Source: Legionella gratiana (GTDB taxonomy: Bacteria > Pseudomonadota > Gammaproteobacteria > Legionellales > Legionellaceae). From it: a DNA stretch of 36,503 nucleotides. The notes under the pieces were generated by a model. It did not search any database and was not told the DNA's origin. It saw nothing but the letters and a program-made list of their open reading frames with translations. The position numbers were made by a program, and so were the translations under genes. This document shows, piece by piece, positions 7,807 to 16,615 of this stretch (position 1 is its first letter; each line of letters starts with the position of its first letter). Location: contig NZ_LNYE01000026.1 in assembly GCF_001467695.1 (NCBI RefSeq), forward strand, positions 1 through 36,503, written 5' to 3'.

Positions 7807-8184
7807 TTAGAAAACAGGTGGTTTATTTAATTGTACTTCAGAAAGTTCGAGTCCAATTGTTTCGATGAATTTTTCAGAAATATTCTTATACTTAGGAAAT
7901 ACATCTTCATACAAGTTAAGATCTTCAATAGCTTGATCAATAGTATTCTTAATATATTGCTGAACATACTCTTTATCCTCAAACATAGAAGCTTGTCTAG
8001 CAAGGTTTGCTAAAATATTCTTCACATGTTGCTGATATGCTTCAATCAATGCAGGAATATTAACATTATTATCAAATAGGCTAAAACCTAATGAGACATT
8101 GCGAATTAGATTATCTAATGCCACAACATTTTTATTCCAATAGTCATTGTAGCGTTCTTCAAACATTGAGTTTTCAAATTTCAT
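7807..8184 (-). CDS. Small helical protein of unknown function
   Basis: This 125-residue protein is not recognised. It lacks a signal peptide and cysteines, and is predicted from composition to be almost all helix, with amphipathic stretches (EAYQQHVKNILANLARQ, QYIKNTIDQAIEDLN). This is somewhat like phasin-type granule-coating proteins, but no motif confirms that. A strong GAGGAG ribosome site 5 bases before the ATG shows the start is real. It ends in a proline-rich KPPVF. It stands alone, with palindromic repeats downstream and a 409-base gap upstream. Confidence 0.6.
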   Translation of the reverse strand: MKFENSMFEERYNDYWNKNVVALDNLIRNVSLGFSLFDNNVNIPALIEAYQQHVKNILANLARQASMFEDKEYVQQYIKNTIDQAIEDLNLYEDVFPKYKNISEKFIETIGLELSEVQLNKPPVF

Positions 8185-8593
8185 TTAAGCTCCTCTCAAT
8201 TGAGTTCTTGGTAAATATAAATCTATATTATTAAGGAAATCTTAAGTGAAACACGATTTTATTTGTATGAAATTATTGTTCAAGGTTTATAGGCGTGGGT
8301 AAGATTGTTTCATTACAATGCATTTTTAATGTATTTGGGGGCATACATCCGAGATATAAATCCAAGTGTATCGTGTTTTATACCATACTGGCTAACAGAG
8401 CCTAAGCTATTGCTTGAAAATCTACTGTTAGCCTGCTTTAATATGAGTTTTTGATAAGATAATGTAAAATATGGGCTTAACGCAACCAAATGGGATCATT
8501 TGCTGTGTATTATGCATAATAATCAAGTAATTACAGCAGCCATTAATTCCTAAGTTTTATGAGCTCAAATGATTTTTAGGAGCGACAAGAAGT
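8185..8593. other. Divergent intergenic region with a 9-bp hairpin
   Basis: This 409-base gap lies between a minus-strand gene and the antiporter. GGCTAACAG (8390-8398) pairs perfectly with CTGTTAGCC (8425-8433) around a 26-base loop. It could be a cis-regulatory leader of the antiporter or a repeat. I see no gene here. Confidence 0.4.
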
Positions 8594-10246
8594 ATGGAAG
8601 GTGCTTTATTCTGTTTAATTCTACTTTTTTTAACAGTATTGTCTGGGGTAATAACGCGTTTTGTTCCTAAATTACCACTCCCATTACTTCAAATTGTTTT
8701 GGGATGTATTATTGCCTTTTTATTACCCAACATCCATGTAAAATTAAATCCCGAACTGTTTATGCTGCTGTTTATTCCTCCTTTGTTATTTAATGACAGT
8801 TGGCATTTTCCTAAACGCGAGTTTTTACTCTATACCAGACCTATAGTGACCTTATCCATTGGATTAGTATTTTTTACGGTAGCGGGCGTGGGGTATTTAG
8901 TGCACTGGTTAGTTCCTGTTATACCATTGCCTGCTGCTTTTGCATTGGCAGCAGCACTTTCTCCAACCGATGCTGTGGCACTTAGATCGATGACTAAAGG
9001 AGTGCGTATTCCGGAGCGAATTATGCATATTCTCCAAGGTGAAGCACTATTAAATGATGCTTCGGGTTTGGTCTCCTTTAAGCTAGCAGTCGCGGCGATG
9101 TTAACCGGTTTTTTTTCATTTAAAAGTGCCGTATTCAGTCTTATATTAGTTGGCTTTGGCGGGATAGCAGTTGGAGCAATTCTTACTTATGCTTTTATTT
9201 CCATTCTTGGAAAATTGACACACAACAGTACCCATGAAACTACTACTGAAAATTTACTATTACTGCTTCTTCCCTTTACTGTTTATCTTGCTGCCGAAAA
9301 GCTAGGATTTTCGGGAATATTGGCTGCTGTCTCTGCTGGCTTTACTATTGATAGGGCTGGATTTTTGGAAAGAACTTTGGCCACAATGCGTATCGAAGGC
9401 CATTTTGTTTGGGGGGTTTTAGACATTACCCTAAATGGGATTATTTTTATCCTTTTAGGGTTGTATTTACCTAAATCAATCAAATTACTTGAGGACACAG
9501 GCTACACTTTATCAGAATGTATTATGATTGTGGTAGTGATCACTTTAACATTGATATTGTTACGTACATTGTGGATTTATTTAACCTTGCCTTTTGAAGC
9601 TTTAATTTCCAAGCGTAATCATACTTCCTGGCGTTTTCCGAGTTTAAGAATAATTAGTACTGTCTCTTTAGGGGGGGTGCGAGGTGCTATTGCCTTGGCT
9701 GCAATTTTATCATTACCCCATTATCTGCATGATGGGAGTGATTTTCCTGCACGACACTTGCTCATTATTCTTGTTATAGGTGTTGTTCTTTGTTCCTTAC
9801 TAATAAGTAGTATTATTTTGCCCTTAATTACTCCCAGTTTGAAAAAACTCATCCATAAACCAAGCCAAGATGAAGAAAAAGAAGCTGTTCTTGCCTTAAC
9901 GTTTGCCGCAGTTGAAGCGATTAAAGACAAAATGAAAGTTTTATGCGATGAAGTAAGTGAAAAAGAAAAGGAACTTTGCCATCAAGTAGCGCATAAGCTC
10001 ATGGATACTTTTAATCAATTTATCATATCGAATCATGGTACAGAAAGTGAAAAGTTGGAAAGCATTTCCGCCTTAACTTTTGAGCGGCAGTTGCGGTTCG
10101 CAGCTTTAGAGGGCGCACATCAAGAATTACGCACTCTTAGAAAACAAAGAAAAATCAATAATACAACGATGATGAAAATCATTGCTAAATTAGATTTACG
10201 ACACATCGCTTTGCTGAATGAACATCAGACAATGATTGAAAAATAA
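8594..10246 (+). CDS. CPA1-family Na+/H+ antiporter
   Basis: This 550-residue inner-membrane protein exchanges Na+ (or K+) for H+, supporting pH and salt balance. About 12-13 membrane segments fill residues 1-415. The family's ion-binding signatures are present: SPTDAVAL with D126 and ALLNDASG with N154-D155. The late helix GGVRGAIALAAILSLP is also typical of NhaP/NHE-type antiporters. Residues about 420-550 form a charged cytoplasmic tail, probably regulatory, as in other bacterial CPA1 proteins. AGGAG lies 11 bases before the ATG. It is convergent with the thiamine operon, and a nested palindrome separates them. Confidence 0.9.
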   Translation: MEGALFCLILLFLTVLSGVITRFVPKLPLPLLQIVLGCIIAFLLPNIHVKLNPELFMLLFIPPLLFNDSWHFPKREFLLYTRPIVTLSIGLVFFTVAGVGYLVHWLVPVIPLPAAFALAAALSPTDAVALRSMTKGVRIPERIMHILQGEALLNDASGLVSFKLAVAAMLTGFFSFKSAVFSLILVGFGGIAVGAILTYAFISILGKLTHNSTHETTTENLLLLLLPFTVYLAAEKLGFSGILAAVSAGFTIDRAGFLERTLATMRIEGHFVWGVLDITLNGIIFILLGLYLPKSIKLLEDTGYTLSECIMIVVVITLTLILLRTLWIYLTLPFEALISKRNHTSWRFPSLRIISTVSLGGVRGAIALAAILSLPHYLHDGSDFPARHLLIILVIGVVLCSLLISSIILPLITPSLKKLIHKPSQDEEKEAVLALTFAAVEAIKDKMKVLCDEVSEKEKELCHQVAHKLMDTFNQFIISNHGTESEKLESISALTFERQLRFAALEGAHQELRTLRKQRKINNTTMMKIIAKLDLRHIALLNEHQTMIEK

Positions 10247-10278
10247 AAAATTGAGAAAGAGTGTAAAAGGCCCCACTG

Positions 10279-10401
10279 CCATTGACTTAAAGGTTTCGTC
10301 ATTTTCGCGAAAGCGGAAATCTATTTCTATTTTAGCATTGTGCCTTATCAAAATGGGTCCCCGCTTTCGCGAGGACGACGGCCAATTCCTTAAGTCAATG
10401 G
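10279..10401. repeat. Nested palindromic repeat element between convergent genes
   Basis: The outer arms CCATTGACTTAAAGG (10279-10293) and CCTTAAGTCAATGG (10388-10401) match except for one extra A. The inner arms TCGCGAAAGCGG (10305-10316) and CCGCTTTCGCGA (10361-10372) are a perfect 12-bp inverted repeat. The G+C-rich inner motif is unlike the local AT-rich sequence and resembles dispersed palindromic elements of proteobacteria. It may also end transcription from both flanking genes. The small reading frame across it is not considered real. Confidence 0.6.
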
Positions 10402-10456
10402 TGAAGGTCAGTCCCCATCAGGGGAGCGGCCATGTTTGGCCAAGATTCGCAGTGGG

Positions 10457-11113
10457 CTAGGTCTTTTCCAAAAGTCCTGCATCCTTGATTATTTGTTCAT
10501 AAATTAAAACCAATGCTGCTCCTTGGTGCGTTTCTAAAATAATTTCTGGTAATTGTGTTCGATTAAAACATGACGTTTTGCCAGGAAAGGAAAGGTGAGA
10601 ATGATTAAGCTCCCATTGCAAACCATTTGAGGAAAGGATTACTGCAGGCATTCCTATTAATGAAATTTTTGTTTGAACGGGCAATGAAAAATTTCGCCGA
10701 GATTTTTCTCTGAGTACAAAGCCTCTCATTGGTGGTGAATATAAAAGACAATCTGTTGTCATAAAGATATTAATATTATTCAGTATATGATCCAAAAAAC
10801 CACCGTTTATTCCCACAATAATTGCGGGTAGTAAGTTATTATTGTTTAAATAATACATTGCTTTTTGATAGTCGCTGCTTTCTTGATCGGGCAAATGCAG
10901 GAAAGGATAGCTTTCCAAGATAGAGGGGTCGATAGAATCCAAATCTCCAATGATTAACTTAGGATGAATACCCCGCTCGAATAAGCGGTTTGCTGCACCA
11001 TCAGCTGCGATGATGGGTAAATTCATTGTGACGAAAAAGACAGGCTCAGGTAAATCACCATTAAGGCATAAAATTGACCGATAACCCTTTAAATTAATTA
11101 CATCGGGCATCAT
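10457..11113 (-). CDS. Thiamine pyrophosphokinase
   Basis: This 218-residue cytoplasmic enzyme transfers pyrophosphate from ATP to thiamine to make TPP. The family motifs are clear: IAADGAANRL (35-44, D38), IIGDLDSI (54-61, D57 and D59), the QESSDYQKAM segment, and GGFLDHILNN near residue 105. These aspartates bind Mg-ATP in known thiamine pyrophosphokinases. The first 20 bases overlap the end of the SemiSWEET gene, so the two are translationally coupled and share the upstream TPP riboswitch. Either of two adjacent ATGs could be the start. The C-terminal half is poorly conserved, as is usual in this family. Confidence 0.92.
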   Translation of the reverse strand: MMPDVINLKGYRSILCLNGDLPEPVFFVTMNLPIIAADGAANRLFERGIHPKLIIGDLDSIDPSILESYPFLHLPDQESSDYQKAMYYLNNNNLLPAIIVGINGGFLDHILNNINIFMTTDCLLYSPPMRGFVLREKSRRNFSLPVQTKISLIGMPAVILSSNGLQWELNHSHLSFPGKTSCFNRTQLPEIILETHQGAALVLIYEQIIKDAGLLEKT

Positions 11114-11360
11114 AATGCTTTTTTAATAGAATAAGCAGCAAGCTTATAACCAAGCCGACTATATTAGAACTGATTACAAAAAAGGAATTGGTGCTGCTTC
11201 CATAAATAATCCATGCCAAAGAACAGACTAGATAATTAATCAACATCACCATGGAAAGATCTTGAGTTGATCGAGTTTTTAAAGATTTAACAATTTGTGG
11301 CAATAAACCAATAAAAGAAGTAATAAAGGCAACAACACCTGAAAGCATAACAATGGACAC
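11094..11360 (-). CDS. SemiSWEET / PQ-loop transporter, probable thiamine carrier
   Basis: This 88-residue membrane protein has three membrane helices, the size and shape of bacterial SemiSWEETs, which work as dimers. It has the PQ motif (P21-Q22 in GLLPQIVKSLKTRST) and the pocket residues W50 and N66. Known SemiSWEETs carry sugars. Here the gene is the first of a two-gene unit with thiamine pyrophosphokinase, directly behind a TPP riboswitch, so thiamine or a precursor is the likely cargo (inference). The start is GTG at 11360, with GGAGG 5 bases before it. That ribosome site lies at the 3' end of the riboswitch. Confidence 0.85.
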   Translation of the reverse strand: MSIVMLSGVVAFITSFIGLLPQIVKSLKTRSTQDLSMVMLINYLVCSLAWIIYGSSTNSFFVISSNIVGLVISLLLILLKKHYDARCN

Positions 11361-11363
11361 ATT

Positions 11364-11447
11364 TTCCTCCGCTCAGATTAATGAGATCAGGTTCAAAGGG
11401 TTGGTGGATCCTCTCAGCCAAAATAGTGAAGCAGGCACCCCTAATGT
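11364..11447 (-). promoter_or_regulatory. TPP riboswitch (THI element)
   Basis: The minus strand shows the conserved THI-box parts in order: GGGGTGCC (11441-11434), GGCTGAGAGG around 11418-11409, and ACCCTTTGAACCTGATCT (11401-11384). A short stem and GCGGAGGAAA follow. The last part contains the GGAGG ribosome site of the SemiSWEET gene. This suggests that TPP binding hides the ribosome site and blocks translation. No T-rich terminator is seen between aptamer and start codon. Confidence 0.95.
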
Positions 11448-11538
11448 ATAGTTATTATTCTATCATGAATAAGGCTAACAGCAAAATGGGAAATAAGTTA
11501 AAGAGGGATTATAGTCGCTATCACTCGATAATGAATGG

Positions 11539-13953
11539 CTATTTCATACCTTTATCATTATTGCCCGACGGACATAATGCTGCATCAAATACATCACTCA
11601 CATCTTTTGCAAAGATAAATTTCATTTCTTTGCGGACTTTATCAGGTAAATCATCTAAATCTTTATCGTTACGTTTAGGAAGAATTACGGTTTTTAAACC
11701 AGCCCGATGAGCAGCAAGAATCTTTTCCTTAATTCCACCAACTGGAAGCACTCGCCCTCTTAACGTGATTTCACCAGTCATGCCAACGTCACTTTTGACT
11801 AAACGATTTGTCATCAGTGAGGCAAGTGCTGTTGCCATTGTAACACCAGCACTAGGCCCATCTTTGGGGATTGCGCCTTCCGGAATATGAAGATGGATAT
11901 CACTTTTTTCAAAAATTTTGTCTTCTATTCCAAGTTGATGTGCTTTGGAGCGAACATAAGAAAGAGCCGCCTGAGCAGATTCTTTCATTACTGTGCCTAA
12001 TTGCCCAGTCACTGTAAACGTTTTAGAGCCTGGCATTTTCGTAGCTTCAATAAATAAAATATCACCGCCACCTAAGGTTACTGCAAGGCCAGTTGCAACC
12101 CCTGGAATGGTAGTTCGTTCAGCAATTTCAGAATAAAACGTAGGTTTTCCAAGTAACTCTATAACCTTATTTTTCGTGATGATGACTGATTTAACTTTGT
12201 TTTCTGCAATACGTGTTGCAACTTTGCGACAGATTGAGCCAATTTCCCGTTCTAAATTGCGAACCCCTGCTTCACGTGTATAGTTATGAGTCATCAAAAG
12301 AATAGCATCACGCTTAAAGTGAATTTCTTTCGGTATTAAACCATTTTCCTCAATCTGGCGTGGGATCAGATAGTTTGTGGCGATATGTACCTTTTCATCA
12401 TCTGTATAACCAGGAAGAGTAATGATTTCCATACGATCACGTAGTGCTGGTTGAATAGGATCAAGTTGATTCGCTGTGCAGATGAAAATGACTTGTGACA
12501 GATCAAAATCCACATCAAGATAATGATCAGAAAAAGTCTTATTTTGTGCGGGATCCAGGACTTCAAGCAAAGCCGATGAAGGGTCACCACGAAAATCTGC
12601 ACCTACTTTATCTACTTCATCCAACATCATCACCGGATTACGTGATTCGACACGTTTAATCGATTGAATAATTCTACCGGGTAATGCTCCAATATAAGTA
12701 CGCCGGTGTCCACGAATTTCTCCTTCATCATGCATTCCCCCTAAAGAGAATCGGATAAATTTTCGGCCAAGTGCGCGTGCAATTGATTGTCCCAGAGATG
12801 TTTTGCCTACCCCAGGAGGACCAACAAAGCAAAGAATAGAGCCTGTATAAGATTGATATTTATCATTACGCTCAAGGCGTAGTTTGTGTACCGCCAGATA
12901 TTCAAGTATCCGTACTTTTACTTCTTTCAAATTGTAGTGGTCTTCATCAAGTATTTTTCGTGCACAGTCGATATCCAGATTATCTTCAGTTGTTTTATTC
13001 CAGGGTAATTCAACTAACCAATCTAAATATGTTTTAATCACTTGATATTCGGCAGCGGAAGGATGCATTGCTTTCATTCGATTGAGTTCACGCGTTGCCT
13101 CTTTTTCGGCTTCTTGTGGCATATGAGCTTGGATAATTTTATTTTCATACTCTCTGATTTCGAGAGTCTGTTCGTCTTCTTCACCCAGTTCTTTTTTAAT
13201 CTGTTTCAATTGTTCGCGAAGCATGTAATAACGTTCCGCTTTATCCAACTCGTTTTGTGCTTGAGATTGGATTTTTTTTCCTAACTCAATAATTTCTACC
13301 TCCCGAGTTAAAAACATATTGAGTTTTATAAGCTTATCCTCAACGTTATTCAATTCCAAAAGCTCCTGTGCGTCTTTTAACTCCTGTCTAAAATTTGCTG
13401 CAATAAGATAGACAAGTTGGCGCGGATCGTTGGTGTTGAGTGCTACTGTTAATAAATCTTCTGATAAATGCGGCGATAATGAAATTAAATGACGTAATAA
13501 CCCAATAGTATTTCGCATTAGGGCTTCAATTTCTTTATTTTTAGTATATTGTTCCATTGCAACTGCAATACGCGCTTTGAGGTAAGGTTCAACTGAAGTA
13601 AATTCTTTGATACAAACTTTTTCTATTCCTTGTACGATCAATTGTACCGAGTTGTCTGATAAGTGAATGAGTCGATGTATTAATGAGGCGGTACCTATCG
13701 TATAAATATCGATAGGACTTGGATTTTCAACGGTATTATTTTTAATGGCCATTATTCCTATGAAACGTGAGGAGCCGATAGTCACATCGTGGGCTAGTTT
13801 AATCGATCGCGATTGGCTTATATTAACGGGCATTACAGTCATTGGATAGATAACGGCTCCCTGCAATGCTAAAATAGGTAGTTCGGATGGGATATTAAGT
13901 TCGGTCGTTTGTTCTTGTTTTTCTGTTTTTCCCTTGTTTGTTCGAACCTCCAT
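11539..13953 (-). CDS. lon: ATP-dependent Lon protease (probable second copy)
   Basis: This 804-residue cytoplasmic AAA+ protease degrades misfolded and regulatory proteins. It has the N-terminal LAN domain (about 25-220) and a coiled helical linker. The Walker A box GPPGVGKTS starts at G378 with K384, and [10 protein letters not shown] is the Walker B. The proteolytic domain has the Ser-Lys dyad S701 (DGPSAGV) and K744 (GGIKEK). All catalytic parts are intact. AAGGAG lies 6 bases before the ATG. The usual lon neighbours clpX and hupB are absent and an Hsp20 gene lies upstream on the same strand, so this is probably an additional, stress-linked Lon rather than the main one. Confidence 0.95.
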   Translation of the reverse strand: MEVRTNKGKTEKQEQTTELNIPSELPILALQGAVIYPMTVMPVNISQSRSIKLAHDVTIGSSRFIGIMAIKNNTVENPSPIDIYTIGTASLIHRLIHLSDNSVQLIVQGIEKVCIKEFTSVEPYLKARIAVAMEQYTKNKEIEALMRNTIGLLRHLISLSPHLSEDLLTVALNTNDPRQLVYLIAANFRQELKDAQELLELNNVEDKLIKLNMFLTREVEIIELGKKIQSQAQNELDKAERYYMLREQLKQIKKELGEEDEQTLEIREYENKIIQAHMPQEAEKEATRELNRMKAMHPSAAEYQVIKTYLDWLVELPWNKTTEDNLDIDCARKILDEDHYNLKEVKVRILEYLAVHKLRLERNDKYQSYTGSILCFVGPPGVGKTSLGQSIARALGRKFIRFSLGGMHDEGEIRGHRRTYIGALPGRIIQSIKRVESRNPVMMLDEVDKVGADFRGDPSSALLEVLDPAQNKTFSDHYLDVDFDLSQVIFICTANQLDPIQPALRDRMEIITLPGYTDDEKVHIATNYLIPRQIEENGLIPKEIHFKRDAILLMTHNYTREAGVRNLEREIGSICRKVATRIAENKVKSVIITKNKVIELLGKPTFYSEIAERTTIPGVATGLAVTLGGGDILFIEATKMPGSKTFTVTGQLGTVMKESAQAALSYVRSKAHQLGIEDKIFEKSDIHLHIPEGAIPKDGPSAGVTMATALASLMTNRLVKSDVGMTGEITLRGRVLPVGGIKEKILAAHRAGLKTVILPKRNDKDLDDLPDKVRKEMKFIFAKDVSDVFDAALCPSGNNDKGMK

Positions 13954-14098
13954 AGAGACTCCTTATTTATTTTCCTTCTATTAATGCATTTTAGGATAAT
14001 TATTAAACAAATTTTAGTTAATACAGCTTTATTATTTATTTTTTATCAAATTTAATAAATTAGTTATTTTATGTCAGAGTCTTATGAATCGATTTGAC

Positions 14099-14506
14099 TT
14101 ATGGGGCATAGTGTTTGGGGAGAATCACATATAAGTAGCCATTCTTATAATTCGCGGTGATGCTGTCTTCATCATACAATCCTTGAATTAGAATTCGTAC
14201 TTGGAAAGTGCCATATGGAATCTCAAGGCAATGATAATTCAATTTGGCTTCAGTATCTATTCTTGTTCCTTGGATCGTTAATACATGATCGATAAATGAG
14301 ATGTTAACCTCATCAAGTTTCACCCCAGCGATTTCAGTTTTTACAATTACAGCTCCATTTGTTTCATAGACATCTGTTGGTGGTCGCCATATGTTAGGGC
14401 AAGAATAAGATTGCGAAAACGTCATGAAATCAAGAACTCGAGATATTTGTTGTCTGAACTCCTCAAACTCTTGATCGGACTCTTCATTGGAAGTGCGACG
14501 TGTCAT
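14099..14506 (-). CDS. Small heat-shock protein (Hsp20/alpha-crystallin)
   Basis: This 135-residue protein is a holdase chaperone of the Hsp20 family. A short N-terminal arm (1-45) precedes the alpha-crystallin domain (about 46-133): PTDVYETNGAVIVKTEIAG, VNISFIDHVLTIQG, and the closing ITANYKNGYLYVILPK, which matches the family's A-x-nGvL-x-v-x-lPK pattern. It lacks a long C-terminal I-x-I tail. A CAGGAG ribosome site precedes the ATG. It lies 146 bases upstream of lon on the same strand. Together they could hold and then degrade unfolded proteins. No clear sigma-32 promoter is seen. Confidence 0.9.
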   Translation of the reverse strand: MTRRTSNEESDQEFEEFRQQISRVLDFMTFSQSYSCPNIWRPPTDVYETNGAVIVKTEIAGVKLDEVNISFIDHVLTIQGTRIDTEAKLNYHCLEIPYGTFQVRILIQGLYDEDSITANYKNGYLYVILPKHYAP

Positions 14507-14626
14507 AAAACCACTCCTGAAAAAATATTAAGTAGGAATAAAACCCCACTTTTTGACAGTATAGTAGTTCATTAACATTTTTCCTCAATTTATTACCCAA
14601 GAAAAAATGAAGAACCGGTGTTTACT

Positions 14627-14770
14627 ATAATGGCACTACGTTTACGCCTTTTGAGGGTAATACTTCTCATCCGATGTTGAGATACAGAAATCTCGCGCTA
14701 GGATTAGATCTCTGGATCTCGTGGATAAGTCACGGGAAGTAGGAAAAACGTAACTTAGAGCCATTAGTGT
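14627..14770. repeat. Imperfect inverted repeat bracketing about 100 bases
   Basis: In the 370-base gap between hsp20 and the DadA-like gene, the left arm ATAATGGCACTACGTTTACG (14627-14646) matches the reverse complement of the right arm (about 14747-14766) at about 15 of 18 positions. The core pairs are AATGGC/GCCATT and ACGT. The interior holds smaller palindromes (AGATCTCTGGATCT). It may be a structured RNA or a decayed small mobile element. I see no gene. Confidence 0.4.
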
Positions 14771-14876
14771 TTACTAAGATTATCGTTTTCTAGTTTCGTT
14801 GGTTATAATCTTATTGGTTTTGCACAGTAAAAAATATTTATTCTACTTTCTTTATTTATAGGAGAGATCGTGTTTT

Positions 14877-16112
14877 ATGAAATTTGATACTGTTGTACTT
14901 GGTGGTGGAATTATTGGCGTATCGGTTGCGGTTCATTTGCAAATGCGAGGACGTGAGGTAGCCTTGGTCGATTCGACTCTACCAGGAAGAGGAACTTCAT
15001 TCGGTAATGCTGGGTTAATTCAACGTGAAGGCGTTTATCCTTATGCATTTCCAAGAGATATTACTTCTCTAATGAAGTATGCTTTGAATTACTCTCCTGA
15101 AGTGAGATATCACTTCGCATCGATATTAAAGCTTGTCCCTTTTTTATGGAAATATTGGTTTCATTCGCATTCATTACGTCATGCGAAAATTGCCTGTTCC
15201 TATGCAACTTTGATCCAACACAGTGTTACTGAGCACCATTTACTTGCTGAAGCAGCAGGAGTTAGGCACTTATTGAACTCAGAAGGATGGCTTAAGGTGT
15301 TTAGGACAGCAAAAAAGCAAGAAGCAGAAATACGGTTTGCTGAAAAATGCAAGACTGAATATGGTATCCAATTTAAAGTTCTGGATGTCGATTCATTGCA
15401 CCGTGCTGAGCCTGATCTTGATCCATCTTTATTGGGTGCTCTGCACTATACGGAATCTGAAGCAGTGAGCGATCCGGGCGGGCTAGTTGCTGCTTATGCA
15501 CGTTATTTTGAGCATCTCGGTGGCCGTTTTTTCTTTGGTGATGCACTCACGTTATCGAGTCAATGGACCATTAACACAGAACAGGGCAAAATTAATACTG
15601 ATTCTGTGGTAATTGCTTTAGGTCCTTGGTCAGATGCTCTCTGTTCCCGTTTTGGATATCACTTCCCACTAGCGGTTAAGCGTGGTTACCATATGCATTA
15701 TGGTGTGAAACAAAATACCAGACTCATTCATCCAGTACTCGATTTTGAGAAGGGCTATCTAATAGCTCCTATGTCGCGGGGGATTCGCTTAACTACAGGA
15801 GTTGAATTTGCAAGACGTGATTCAAGAAAGACTCCAGTACAACTCAATCAAGTAGAACCTATCGCACGCACACTTTTCCCCATCACAGAACGACTTGATG
15901 AATTTCCCTGGATGGGATGTAGGCCTTGCACGCCAGATATGCTTCCAATTATCGGCCAAGCCCCGCGTCATAGCGGGCTTTGGTTTGCATTCGGCCATGG
16001 GCATCATGGTTTGACTCTAGGGCCTATTACTGGGCGTTTACTTGCTGAAATGATAACTGGAGAGCAATTAATCGTAGATCCCTTACCCTTTAGTCCAAGT
16101 CGGTTTAGTTGA
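14877..16112 (+). CDS. FAD-dependent D-amino acid dehydrogenase-like oxidoreductase
   Basis: This 411-residue protein belongs to the DAO/DadA family. It has an N-terminal dinucleotide fold (VVLGGGIIGVSVAVHL, about 6-21) and GTSFGNAG near 45, typical of DadA enzymes. A substrate domain follows, and the C-terminal FAD signature is PDMLPIIGQAPRHSGLWFAFGHGHHGLTLGP. It probably oxidises D-amino acids or a similar amine to the keto acid and passes electrons to the respiratory chain. It is slightly shorter than E. coli DadA. GGAGAG lies 11 bases before the ATG. No alanine racemase gene is adjacent, so the substrate is not certain. Confidence 0.85.
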   Translation: MKFDTVVLGGGIIGVSVAVHLQMRGREVALVDSTLPGRGTSFGNAGLIQREGVYPYAFPRDITSLMKYALNYSPEVRYHFASILKLVPFLWKYWFHSHSLRHAKIACSYATLIQHSVTEHHLLAEAAGVRHLLNSEGWLKVFRTAKKQEAEIRFAEKCKTEYGIQFKVLDVDSLHRAEPDLDPSLLGALHYTESEAVSDPGGLVAAYARYFEHLGGRFFFGDALTLSSQWTINTEQGKINTDSVVIALGPWSDALCSRFGYHFPLAVKRGYHMHYGVKQNTRLIHPVLDFEKGYLIAPMSRGIRLTTGVEFARRDSRKTPVQLNQVEPIARTLFPITERLDEFPWMGCRPCTPDMLPIIGQAPRHSGLWFAFGHGHHGLTLGPITGRLLAEMITGEQLIVDPLPFSPSRFS

Positions 16113-16153
16113 TTTATCTGCATATGAGATTAGTGATGTCGAACTTATGAGGT

Positions 16154-16185
16154 AAAAATCCCCGTTCATCTGAGCGAGGATTTTT
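16154..16185. terminator. Bidirectional intrinsic terminator
   Basis: AAAAATCC (16154-16161) and GGATTTTT (16178-16185) form a stem extended by CGTTC/GAGCG-type pairs. It has a T run on the plus strand and, by symmetry, on the minus strand. It separates the convergent DadA-like and IcmD-like genes and probably serves both. Confidence 0.75.
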
Positions 16186-16210
16186 GAAATTATCGTACAT
16201 CAACGTCTTT

Positions 16211-16615
16211 CTAGCTGCCACTAGAATATACGGTACCAAGAGGACCAGCAGTTTGACCACCACTTGAGCCGAACATGGTTGTTCCGGTGACTCCCAAAAT
16301 AGAAGGTAGGAATAATAAACCAGCAGCAATAAAAACTAAGGCAATGGGTGTTCCTATTGGAATTTGGGTAGGGTTATCTTTGTGCTGTTTAAATTTCATA
16401 ATCGCACCAATAGAAAATGCCAAACCCGCTAAATAAGAACCAGCGGTTATGAGTTTAGTCAGGTTTGTAAATGATGATGTAATTTCTGATGCCATGCCAC
16501 CAACACTCATACCATCTGCAGCTGCATTTTGACTGACTAAAGCTAATACCCCCAAACAAACAATACTGGATAACCAATGTTTGTAACTTGATTTACTAAT
16601 GACTTTATTTTTCAC
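16211..16615 (-). CDS. IcmD/DotP-like type IVB secretion protein (orphan paralogue)
   Basis: This 134-residue protein resembles IcmD (DotP), a small membrane component of the Dot/Icm type IVB secretion system. It has a signal sequence (cleavage likely after AAADG, near 35) and two membrane segments (about 57-73 and 89-109). Between them is the charged loop with the conserved KFKQHKDNPTQIPIGTP pattern. Length matches IcmD (about 130). The start is GTG with GAGGAG upstream. No other dot/icm gene is nearby, so this is probably a dispersed paralogue, not the icmD of the main cluster. Whether it enters the secretion complex is unknown. Confidence 0.8.
   Translation of the reverse strand: MKNKVISKSSYKHWLSSIVCLGVLALVSQNAAADGMSVGGMASEITSSFTNLTKLITAGSYLAGLAFSIGAIMKFKQHKDNPTQIPIGTPIALVFIAAGLLFLPSILGVTGTTMFGSSGGQTAGPLGTVYSSGS

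Noticed and set aside
10236..10460. 74-residue reading frame overlapping the end of the antiporter gene
   Set aside because: It is the translation of the nested palindromic repeat (giving the typical GPRFREDD string of such repeats), not a conserved protein.
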